NCBI RefSeq assembly: GCF_037042905.1
Contig: NC_087257.1
Span: 12,560,001-12,624,000 of the forward strand
Length of the DNA: 64,000 nt
Direction of reading: 5' to 3'
From: Lytechinus pictus
Taxonomy: Eukaryota; Echinodermata; Echinoidea; Temnopleuroida; Toxopneustidae
The position numbers and the translations under genes are program-made. Below the pieces are notes generated by a model, which saw only the letters and a list, made by a program, of their open reading frames with translations, ran no database searches and was not told the origin of the DNA. Below, in pieces: positions 55,713 through 64,000 of the stretch. Position 1 is the stretch's first letter. Each line of letters begins with the position of its first letter.

Positions 55713-55862
55713 TTATCGAGCGCATGAAACGTGTCTGCCGCCATCTATGGACAGGGTTTCTCCAGTGATGAAGGATGCTGCGTTGGAAGCGAGGAACTTG
55801 ATTGCGGGTGCCACTTCGTTCACTTCTCCCGCTCGACCCATTGGGTGAACTTTACGAGCTCG
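55713..55862 (-). CDS. SDR2 last coding exon (tandem paralogue of SDR1)
   Basis: Acceptor TTTTTCAG, 150 nt, reading [20 protein letters not shown], then [15 protein letters not shown] and LSIDGG, ending SCAR, TAA. It differs from SDR1 exon 9 at only a few codons (ARK for ASK, VNE for ASE), and most base changes are silent, which suggests the gene is or was under constraint. A second TAA follows immediately, then LINE sequence. Confidence 0.92.
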   Translation of the reverse strand, partial: RARKVHPMGRAGEVNEVAPAIKFLASNAASFITGETLSIDGGRHVSCAR

Positions 55863-55939
55863 CTGAAAAATTGAACATTGAAAAGTATGGTATAACATAA
55901 CAGTATAATACATGAATATATTCACATGATTATGATGAT

Positions 55940-56165
55940 TTAATAATCATCGTTGTCATGGGCGGCGGAGCAGTATGGGGGGGGGGGGGGCGAAACAATA
56001 GATGTCCCTGAGCATGAACAAAGAATAATCCTCTGCTCCGCCGATCATGATCGTTGTCATCATCATTATTATTATTATTATTGTTATTTTTATTTTTATT
56101 TTTATTTTCATTTTTTTGTTTCATTTTTTTTTTTTTTTTTGGGGGGGGGGGGGCGTATTAGATAT
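55940..56165. repeat. Low-complexity cluster: GGCGGAGCAG hairpin, ATT microsatellite, G and T runs
   Basis: CATCGTTGTCATGGGCGGCGGAGCAG (split by position) is mirrored by CTGCTCCGCCGATCATG and CGTTGTCATC at 56031-56062. It is followed by (ATT)n, T15 and G12 runs. In SDR2 intron 8. The GCTCCGCCGA word is the same as in the 15-bp minisatellites. Confidence 0.6.
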
Positions 56166-56691
56166 TGTTTATTATGTTTGGGTGTTTGTTCCATTGAAGC
56201 TGTTTGGGAGTTTATGTGTATGCATGGTGTGGGTTTCCTGTCCTTCAGGTTTATAATATTTTTACTTAATTCAAGTCATTCTGTTCAAGGTAGTATATGA
56301 GTTTCATATTACGAATCAGTTTGATGTAAAATATTGTAATCAACGATATTCAGTTATGTGTTTATTCTTACAGATACTTTTTGTATCAAGTCAAATGAAT
56401 GATGAAACAACTATATATATTTCATTTGTATTATGTTACTCGAAAATAAAAAAAAGTGATATTATATTGATGTATTAAATAAAATATGAAATAATATCAT
56501 CTCAGTCAAATTGTATTTTCACATCTATATATACATCATACACTTCACTTCTATTCATCATCTCATTGGATGTCAAAGAATCAATTGATCTGAATTAATT
56601 CTGATTAAACTACTGCATCAATAAAGTTTTGACGAGTTGTGATCCTTTGTGCCCCTTGACAATTTGACCCCGATATTTCATCAGGGTCCCG

Positions 56692-57087
56692 TCTTACAAA
56701 TGATTACGATTGATGATGCAATCAACCTCAATTTTATGGATATCCATCATTGTCATATTTCCTACAGGAAATTTAAACAAAGTCCTTAGTAAACAAAGAG
56801 AATCACACTGAATTTTCAAGAAAACGAGAATGTATGAACATGGGCGGAAATCCGAGGGGGGACAGGGGGTGATAACCTTTTTTTTTTTTTTTTTTTTTTT
56901 TTCCTTGTCAAATTTTCCAGCCCCTTGTCTCCCCTACGTTTTGGGAGAGATTTCCGCCCCTGTGTATGAATATTGATCCTATTATCAGAAAACATTTAAA
57001 CAAACAAGTATTTCAGATGTTGACGTTTCTGGCCATCCATAGTTGTGGTTGATCGGACCAATCGCAACTCTTTGTAATACGGGACCA
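56692..57087. mobile_element. Foldback, AGAGTTGCGATTGAT family, with nested hAT-like MITE
   Basis: The ends AGGGTCCCGTCTTACAAA and TTTGTAATACGGGACC are inverted. The interior follows 35491-35957 and 46684-46923 but is interrupted at 56839-56962. Located in SDR2 intron 8, just downstream of exon 8. Confidence 0.75.
56839..56962. mobile_element. 124-bp hAT-like MITE with perfect 8-bp target duplication
   Basis: Left end CATGGGCGGAAATC and reverse complement of the right end CAGGGGCGGAAATC. TGTATGAA is duplicated exactly at 56831-56838 and 56963-56970. The interior contains a T run of about 24 and CTTGTCAAATTTT, the same words as the poly-T tandem repeats. Confidence 0.88.
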
Positions 57088-57179
57088 AGATCACCTTCAC
57101 TCCCGCTCTGCACACATGAGCTGAAAACAGAATAAAAAAAAACTAATTTGGTACTTAAACTATCAAGTTCAAATCTTAC

Positions 57180-57243
57180 CTCATGGTTGTCCTCAGCTGA
57201 CATTCCAAAAACTGTCTGGAGGGGAGTCATGATAGTGCCAGGG
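57180..57243 (-). CDS. SDR2 penultimate coding exon
   Basis: 64 nt with ATTTGCAG acceptor and GTAAGA donor. It reads PGTIMTPLQTVFGMSAEDNH then E, clearly paralogous to SDR1 exon 8 (same length, same phases). Upstream exons of SDR2 must lie beyond 64 kb, because none was found at 57.3-64 kb. Confidence 0.92.
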
Positions 57244-57311
57244 CTGCAAATAAATGAATAGAAGAAATCAATGATTCTCGACTGTACGCAGTCGAAATTT
57301 ATATGTCTGCC

Positions 57312-57520
57312 ATTCAGTGGCGGTGGCGTACCTAGGATTTTCCACAGGGGGGGGGGCAAAACCGTCCGCCAAAAAATTTGACAAGCAAAAAAAAAAAAAA
57401 AAAAAAAAAGGTCTTCAATCACATATAAAGGATTTCGTACCAGAAAAAAAATTGACAAGCAAAAAAAAAAAAAAAAAAAAAAAGGTCTTCAAGCTCGTCA
57501 GGGGGGGGGGGGCAGGGATA
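57312..57520 (-). repeat. Poly-A/TTGACAAGC tandem repeat with G runs
   Basis: Two units of TTTGACAAGC, A15-22, GGTCTTCAA and AAGGATTTCGTACC, the reverse complement of the 9975-10262 unit. Bounded by GGCGTACCTAGG with a G run at one side and a G run at the other. Confidence 0.8.
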
Positions 57521-57891
57521 CGTCCTTTGCATGGATTGTGACTCGTCATGAGATCATCATGCCTCAATAAGTCATGGTTGAAGTTTGAAGCTAATAATTT
57601 CTTCATTATTATCATGAGAAACACACATTCAAATATATATATAATGACCTCTGTGGCCTCTCATGACCCCAAAATCTATTCAGATCAATGACGTCACTCC
57701 CATTTCGACCTGTCGAGATGGCAAATTACGCAATCTCGCGAAGTCGACATAATAACGTTATTTATGTCGACTTGGTGAGATAAAATACCTCCACAAGTTC
57801 ATGGCGCTTTAAAGCTACCGGGCATACGCATGCATTAAGCTTGAAGTTTAACCCTCAAACAGTAATTGTGAGAACAATGTATATTTTGATA

Positions 57892-60800
57892 TTGTTTGTT
57901 TGTTTGTTTGTTTTATTTTTATTTCTGCGTTCACAATACATTATCATAAATATTTACATTGTTTGTAATATACAAAATAATTCATAATGCATACAATATA
58001 AACATAATACATAATTTGAAGGAAAAAATGGTGTGGGCATATACTTCACATTTTGATAATAAAATAGGAACATTAACAAAATTTAAATGAACGCAGGAGA
58101 CCGCCATCGTGAGCGATTAAGCTTGTAATTGATGACGGCCTCATAAAAAGGGTTCGTGACTATGATTGGTATAATTACTGAACAAGTGGGTGCAATGCAG
58201 GTGCAGGTGCGGGTGCAGAAGATAGCTGTAGAATTTATATTTTTTATTTAATTTATAGTGGTAAATGAGGATTAATTTGAAGGTTGGGATGAATAAGATC
58301 GAATGATATTTCTTTTAACAGTTGATTTTAAAGAGTATAAAGTGGAACAAGATTTAATATTTTCTGCAAGATTATTCCAAATGTCTGGACCATGATGTCG
58401 AATTGATTTAGAGGTAATTAACAGTCTGGGGTTTGTGAGATGAAAGTTTCCAGATGTACGAGTTGGGTAGGTATGGACAGAACTATTGAACTTAAACATA
58501 TCATCAAAAGACGAAGGGAGTAGGTTATTAATATACTTAAACATAATGATAGCTACTTGAAGAGTATACAAGTCGGCAACTTTTAGTGTTTTCTGTTTGA
58601 AAAATAATGGATCAGTGTGAGCCAAGTAATGAGATCCTGTACAAATGCGAACAACTCTCTTTTGTAATTTGAAAATAGAAGTCAGCTTTGTTGAGCCACA
58701 ATTAGCCCAAACAACGTTACAATAAGTAATATACGGGAGTACTAAGGAATTGTACAATAGGAATAAAGTTTTAAGAGGCAAAATAAATTTTAACTTAGAA
58801 ATAATTCCAATGCTTCTCGAAATACACATTGTAATATGGTGCAGATGCTCATTCCAAGATAAAGCTTCATCTATGATAACCCCTAAAAATTTAGAGTGAG
58901 TTTTCCGTTCTAATGATTTGCCGTCAATCTGTAGGTGAAATTGAGTGTTAGAAATATGAGAGTGATGTTTAAAATATATGTAGTGAGTTTTGTGTGTGTT
59001 CAAAGATAATTTGTTAGCTTTGAACCACTGTGATACTTTGTTTATTTCATGATTTAAAATATTGTATAACGAAGTAGGATTTGTATGAGAAAAAAAAATA
59101 TTTGTGTCGTCGGCGAATAATACAAAAGATAAAATGGATGATGTATTAATAATGTCATTGATATATAGTAAAAATAATAGTGGGCCTAATATGGAGCCTT
59201 GAGGGACACCACAACGAACTAAAAGTGAGTCAGAGTCATAACCATTAAATGCGACGTATTGTTTTCGATTTCTTAAGTAATCTTTAAACCAAAGGAGGGA
59301 TTGACCTCGTACGCCATAATAATTAAGTTTTGAGAGTAGAATGTCGTGATTAAGTGTATCAAATGCCTTACTAAGGTCACAAAATATGCCAATGACATGT
59401 TCTTTATTTGCAATGGCGTTTGTAATTTTATCATAGATTTGGATTAAAGCCAAGTTTGTTGAGTAATTTTTCCTAAAGCCATATTGATTAGAATTTAGCA
59501 GATTGTGTTTGCTGATGAATTTATAAAGTCTGTTATATACTATTTTTTCTAAGATTTTTGATATAGTTGGGAGAAGAGAAATGGGGCGATAATTATTAAT
59601 TTCATGAGGATTGTCTTTTTTGAAAATTGGATTTACTTTGGCGATTTTGAATAAGTCAGGAAATACTCCTTGTGATAATGATTTATTAAAAATGTTACTA
59701 AGAGGATTAGCAAGTGGGTGAATTATTTCTTTTAAAAGAGACATACTAATTCTATCATGTCCATGCGATTTTGAACTGTTAAGAGACCGTGTAATATTGA
59801 TAATTTCAGTTGGGTCCGTAGGGTTAAAAAATATAGAGTGTGGATTAGGTTCGGGGAGATAGTCGGTAAAACGCGCATTAGGGCTATTAATTTTGCTTGA
59901 AAGTTCGGGTCCGATATTTGTGAAAAATGAATTAAATGAATTTGCTTGAAGGGAAGAGTCAATTTTAAAACCGTTAAGAGTCATATCATCAGTAGGAGGG
60001 GAATCTGTTTTTGTTCCCATTACCTCTTTAATGATTTTCCAAGTTGCATTAGTGTTTGAACTGGCATTCTTTATTCTACTAGCGTAATACATTTTACGTG
60101 ATATACGAATTAATTTTGTCAATTTGTTTCGATATACTTTATATGTTTTTAAGTTAGCTTCGGACGGTTTGTGTAAATGTGACTTGTAAAGGCGATTACG
60201 TGTATGTATTGATTTCAATATACCTTTTGTTATCCAGGGATGTTTGGGGGTCTTTTTTCGATTATTTTTCATTCTACCTATGGGGATATTCTTATCGTAA
60301 TAATGTTGTAATTTATCATTAAAGCGATTATAAGATGTGTTTGCTCCAACTTCATTATAGACATCCTCCCATTCCTCAATTGTTAAGTCTTGTTTCAATA
60401 ATTCAATATTACGTTTAGATTCTCTTCTATATGTATGTTGGTTAAATGTTTTGAGGTGTGGTAGTTTTAAATCACAAGTTAGAAATATTGGTAAGTGGTC
60501 TGAAACTTCAGAGCATAGAATTCCTCCTATCATTTTGTTGTTCATGTTATGTACGTTGGAAAAAATGTTGTCAATTTGAGTTGATGAATTTTGGTTGATT
60601 CTAGTGGGATTATTTATGAATGAATTGAAGCCGAATGAGTACATTAGTTTCATGAAATTATTTGATCTTTTATTGTCGATTGAGGGTAAGAAATTGATAT
60701 TAAAATCACCAATAATAAAACAGTTTTTATTTTCATTACTTATTATATGGAGATATTGCTCTGTTTCCTCATAAAATGAATCAAAATTAAAACCTGGTGG

Positions 60801-61450
60801 TCTATAAATTAAACCTATGACGACATTTTTAAATTCTGTGTTTTCAATTTCAATAAACAAAGATTCAGCATGTAAAAGTTTCACGTCGGAACGGATCTTA
60901 AATTTCAGTTTTTCGGCAATATAGAAGGCTACCCCTCCGCCTCTTTTCCCTTTGCGGTCTGCCCTAATCAGCTTATAATCTGGTATAAATTAAACAAATC
61001 TGGGGAATTTTCGTGTAACCATGTCTCGCTAATACCAATAACAGAAAATTTAAAATTGTTTAACGTGTGTAAGAGATTTTCAAAATATTCGAAGTTTCTA
61101 TTCAGACTTCTTAAATTTGCATGTAAAAGAGAAATATCATGATTATTATTAAATATGTTATTAAATTCTTGAGGTGTGTAATATTTACTGTTGTGTGAAT
61201 TTTCTATTAAATTATCAGGAATAAAAGAGAGTGAATCCATCAAAATTGATATAATGTAAAGTACCGGCGATTATGTAAGGGATATACTGCGAGCGTGCTT
61301 GTGGTGAAGGTGCGTGTGATAGTGATTGTGTGTATATTCGTGTGTAACTGTGGTGCTGATGTGCAGTTAATATAAATGAAAAATATGTCTACAAAAATAA
61401 CAAGACCCATCTTGGTCAGCATATACAATATAGGAAGCACTACGGCAGAG
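57892..61450 (-). mobile_element. Nearly intact APE-type LINE (CR1/L2/Jockey group) with (AAAC)n tail
   Basis: Minus strand. A frame from ATG at 61240 (LHANLRSLNRNFEYF, SVIGISETWL) breaks by a one-base shift near 60985. It continues as LIRADRKGKRGGG and an 870-codon open frame to 58272. Endonuclease motifs are IYRPPG, IGDFNINFLP and SDHLPIFL. RT motifs are DLSKAFDTLNHDILL, CGVPQGSILGPLLFLLYIND and FADDTNIFF. The 3' UTR ends in TAAAACAAACAAACAAAC (57893-57915). No ORF1 was identified and the 5' boundary is uncertain. Only one frameshift was seen, so this is a young insertion, probably in an SDR2 intron. Confidence 0.92.
58272..60881 (-). CDS. LINE ORF2: endonuclease C-terminal half and reverse transcriptase
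   Basis: About 869 codons without a stop. It holds the C-terminal half of the APE-like endonuclease (catalytic Asp/His in SDHLP), a linker with KHPWITKGILKSIHTRNRL, RT fingers-palm with FADD (about 59110), and a C-terminal segment with TYCNVVWANCG and LQKRVVRICTG. The true start is upstream at 61240 through a frameshift. It would produce the nicking and reverse-transcribing enzyme of the element if repaired by recoding or in sibling copies. Confidence 0.93.
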   Translation of the reverse strand, partial: KLLHAESLFIEIENTEFKNVVIGLIYRPPGFNFDSFYEETEQYLHIISNENKNCFIIGDFNINFLPSIDNKRSNNFMKLMYSFGFNSFINNPTRINQNSSTQIDNIFSNVHNMNNKMIGGILCSEVSDHLPIFLTCDLKLPHLKTFNQHTYRRESKRNIELLKQDLTIEEWEDVYNEVGANTSYNRFNDKLQHYYDKNIPIGRMKNNRKKTPKHPWITKGILKSIHTRNRLYKSHLHKPSEANLKTYKVYRNKLTKLIRISRKMYYASRIKNASSNTNATWKIIKEVMGTKTDSPPTDDMTLNGFKIDSSLQANSFNSFFTNIGPELSSKINSPNARFTDYLPEPNPHSIFFNPTDPTEIINITRSLNSSKSHGHDRISMSLLKEIIHPLANPLSNIFNKSLSQGVFPDLFKIAKVNPIFKKDNPHEINNYRPISLLPTISKILEKIVYNRLYKFISKHNLLNSNQYGFRKNYSTNLALIQIYDKITNAIANKEHVIGIFCDLSKAFDTLNHDILLSKLNYYGVRGQSLLWFKDYLRNRKQYVAFNGYDSDSLLVRCGVPQGSILGPLLFLLYINDIINTSSILSFVLFADDTNIFFSHTNPTSLYNILNHEINKVSQWFKANKLSLNTHKTHYIYFKHHSHISNTQFHLQIDGKSLERKTHSKFLGVIIDEALSWNEHLHHITMCISRSIGIISKLKFILPLKTLFLLYNSLVLPYITYCNVVWANCGSTKLTSIFKLQKRVVRICTGSHYLAHTDPLFFKQKTLKVADLYTLQVAIIMFKYINNLLPSSFDDMFKFNSSVHTYPTRTSGNFHLTNPRLLITSKSIRHHGPDIWNNLAENIKSCSTLYSLKSTVKRNIIRSYSSQPSN

Positions 61451-61609
61451 CTCTGCCACCTAAGTACATATATACAAGAGTTGAAATAATTACATATAAA
61501 TAATGAACGATTACATACAAATGAATTAAGAGCAAACCCAAAATATGCCTACGGATCTAATGTGTATTACTATTGGCATGGTAAATCACTCCATTAGCTC
61601 CATGTATTA

Positions 61610-63900
61610 ACGCAGTAGGCCTAAAGTTGAATAGCCACGCCCTCCCTGATCAGATACGTGGATGTATGTGTGCAAGTGTAATAAATATGGATTATTATGC
61701 GCATGGGCCTGTCCTGGGGAATAATGAAGTTTGTTTTGAAAGCGCTTATCAATCAGCCTTGAATACCCGATCAGTCGCGCGTGTTTTCAACATAAAGGTG
61801 CGTCAATCATGCATGGAATAGCCACGCCTCCTCTGATCAGGCAGCGCATGTACATGATGTGTGTATAGGCATACAAATTGAGTTTAGCTTATTTAACAAA
61901 TCAATATAATTGGTATACACAGTGTGAAATCAACCCGTCCATTCCGATCCCCTATTGAACATTCAAGTCTTATGTCATGATAGAGATTGATCATGCATGT
62001 ATAACCCCGCCCACTCTGACCAGATACTTGGGTACCTGCGTGTTTTCATATTATGACTGATTTGCAAAATAATAGGAAATTTTATAAAGCTCACATCCAT
62101 CATGTCAATTACCAATGAAATAACCTAAATTCCAGGCGTAGTAGTGCTTGTTTAGGTATACGTTGACCATGCATGGAATAGCCACTCCCCTTTGATCAGA
62201 CACTACATGTGCATGGTGTATGCAGGGAACAAGATGTAATTAACATGTTAAACAAATCAATGCAATGACTATGCATATTGTAAATTCCACCCAATACATT
62301 AAAGAGAGGGTGAATCATCTAATCCTTGGGATGGCTGTTTACAGTGATTAACAAGATAATAAGACGATACAAAAAAATACGATAGAATGGTTTCCTATTA
62401 ACTGAATGATGTAATCAACATGTTCAGTGGATCAATTAAATTGTCATTGTACATTGAGAATTCAATTCATGCTTGTCCAATCAAGCATTTCAATGAGTAT
62501 GGTTAAAAATAAATAAAGAATTCGTTACTAAGCATTATCTGCCAGCATAAAAATGTCATTGTAATTCCAGGATGATTATTTTGGCGCACAAATTAAGATC
62601 ATGAGAGAACAAGCCAAATAATTATACCTATACGGTTCTTTAAAGCGAAAAAATGTGTAGAATACTTTTAACAAGAGTTATTCTTAAATCAGCATTTCAG
62701 GGTTGTAACAATAAACTACTCTGGACGGGCGTATACAGTAGTATACATTGATCATTCATGAAATAGCCACTCCCCTTCCCATCGGATACTGCATGTAATT
62801 GGTGTATGCCGATAGACAAGTTGAAATTTACATATCAAACAAAATCAATGTTATTGGTTACGCATATTGTAAAATCGGCCCAAGCCTTCCCTATCGAGCA
62901 CTTCAGTGAGTATGATAACATGAATAATGGATATAGATTGATAATGCATGTGCAGGTACAATACAATTCATCATGCATGAAGGAGCCATGCCCTCCCTGA
63001 TCAGACACGTGGATTCACAGTGCTTGATCATGTAAAGGATATAGCCACACCCCCTCTGATCAGACACTACATGTACATGGTGTATACATGCGGGTACACA
63101 AGTTTAAAATTAACATAATAAATAAGTCATTGTAATCAGTTATGCATATTATAAAACCAACCAATGCCTCCGCGATCGAGCATTTCGATCAAGGATCATA
63201 ATAGATAGAGATTGATCATGTATGTATACGTGGTATAGCCACACCCTCTCTGACCAGACACTTGAGAACATACGTGTTTTCATATTAGGATTGAACGCAA
63301 AATAAGAATTCTTACAAAGCTCCCATCAGTTATCAATTAAATACCCTGCATACCGGATGAATCAGTAGAATACAAGGATAGGTATGCGTCTTGTATAATT
63401 ATCAAGAATAGGAATAGCCACTCCCTCTGATCAGATAGTACGTGTACATGATGTAGGCCAATGCAGGCATACAAAGTGACAGGATGACTAAACGATACCA
63501 AGAAAATTTTGAGGATAAAGCGGTTTCCTAATGACTGAATGCATTCCGCATTATAATCAACATAATAGATCATTGTGAATTGTGAGAAGTATAGATTCAT
63601 GCCTGTCCTAGCGAACATTTGAGTACGGCGTACGTACACGCATGTGTAGCCACACCCTCACTGCTCACTTACAAGACGTTATGGCGCATGCGTGTTTTCG
63701 TTTATAGAGTTTGTGGCAAGGCTCGTACCTATACCATTAAAACATAAATTGACGATAAGCCACACCCCAATCTGATCAGAGAGTGATGTATATGTACATG
63801 TAAAGCATGCAAGCGTAAGTTCATGCATGACCAACGGTATCCACAACAAGCATAGCCCAACAGTGATTTTACATTTCAAACGAACCGTTTAAAATACTTG
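61610..63900 (+). repeat. Diverged tandem array, AGCCACRCCC...CTGATCAGA module
   Basis: The module ATAGCCACRCCCYCTCTGAT (then CAGACACTACATGTACATG) recurs near 61629, 61818, 62003, 62178, 62763, 62985, 63043, 63236, 63413, 63643 and 63757. A second module, AACAAATCAATG then TATGCATATTGTAAA, recurs near 61895, 62255, 62838 and 63110. Spacing is irregular (60-590 bp). The array runs to about the end of the window. No coding potential. Confidence 0.75.
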
Positions 63901-64000
63901 TGTTAATTACAGTCTCATTCATTGCTCGATCAAGCAAATGGGATTACATTTCCAGCGAATTGGTTGAAATAGTTGAGATGGTGAACTATAAATAATGCAA

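Noticed and set aside
57100..57130. Extra SDR2 exon suggested by CTGAAAACAG near 57125
   Set aside because: The sequence that follows belongs to the foldback at 56692-57087 and gives no SDR-like residues.

Overview
The window is animal nuclear DNA, most likely from an echinoderm and probably a sea urchin. It is AT-rich and intron-rich, and contains no bacterial operons. Three lines point to echinoderms: an APE-type LINE with a virus-like 2A motif followed by a PHD finger (a combination I know from sea urchins), many foldback MITEs, and a 163-bp tandem-repeat element. The species call is inference.

Two genes can be assembled from exons with consistent splice sites and phases, both on the minus strand. 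The first is COQ10 (five coding exons, 26704 down to 16739, about 239 aa), a mitochondrial ubiquinone-binding START-domain protein. Upstream of it is a complete nine-exon short-chain dehydrogenase/reductase, SDR1 (44661 down to 30079, 257 aa, FabG-like). The last two coding exons of a tandem paralogue, SDR2, lie at 57243-57180 and 55862-55713; its other exons are outside the window. A block homologous to the SDR1 3' UTR lies at about 45.6 kb. The SDR2 stop codon therefore seems to be separated from its ancestral 3' UTR by about 10 kb of nested repeats.

Layout: 0-8 kb holds three hAT-like elements with 8-bp target duplications, one interrupted by a LINE fragment. 8-16 kb holds foldbacks, poly-T repeats and a tandem element with five perfect DR1-type motifs. 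16.7-26.7 kb is COQ10; its first intron contains the 2A/PHD LINE, which carries an internal 975-bp tandem duplication. 30-44.7 kb is SDR1, with a second DR1-bearing element and many foldbacks in its introns, including a 570-bp imperfect palindrome just inside intron 1. 45-55.7 kb is nested repeats: fragments of an L1/Tx1-like LINE with a C-terminal zinc knuckle, two oppositely oriented 15-bp minisatellites, MITEs and tRNA-derived sequences. 55.7-57.3 kb holds the SDR2 3' exons, 57.9-61.4 kb a nearly intact LINE with an (AAAC)n tail, and 61.6-64 kb a diverged tandem array.

The two gene families are ordinary metabolic genes. The unusual content is in the mobile and repeated DNA: the 2A-carrying LINE, the arrays of nuclear-receptor-like motifs, the nested insertions with readable target duplications, and the displaced 3' UTR. 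No rRNA gene, CRISPR array or intact canonical tRNA gene was seen.
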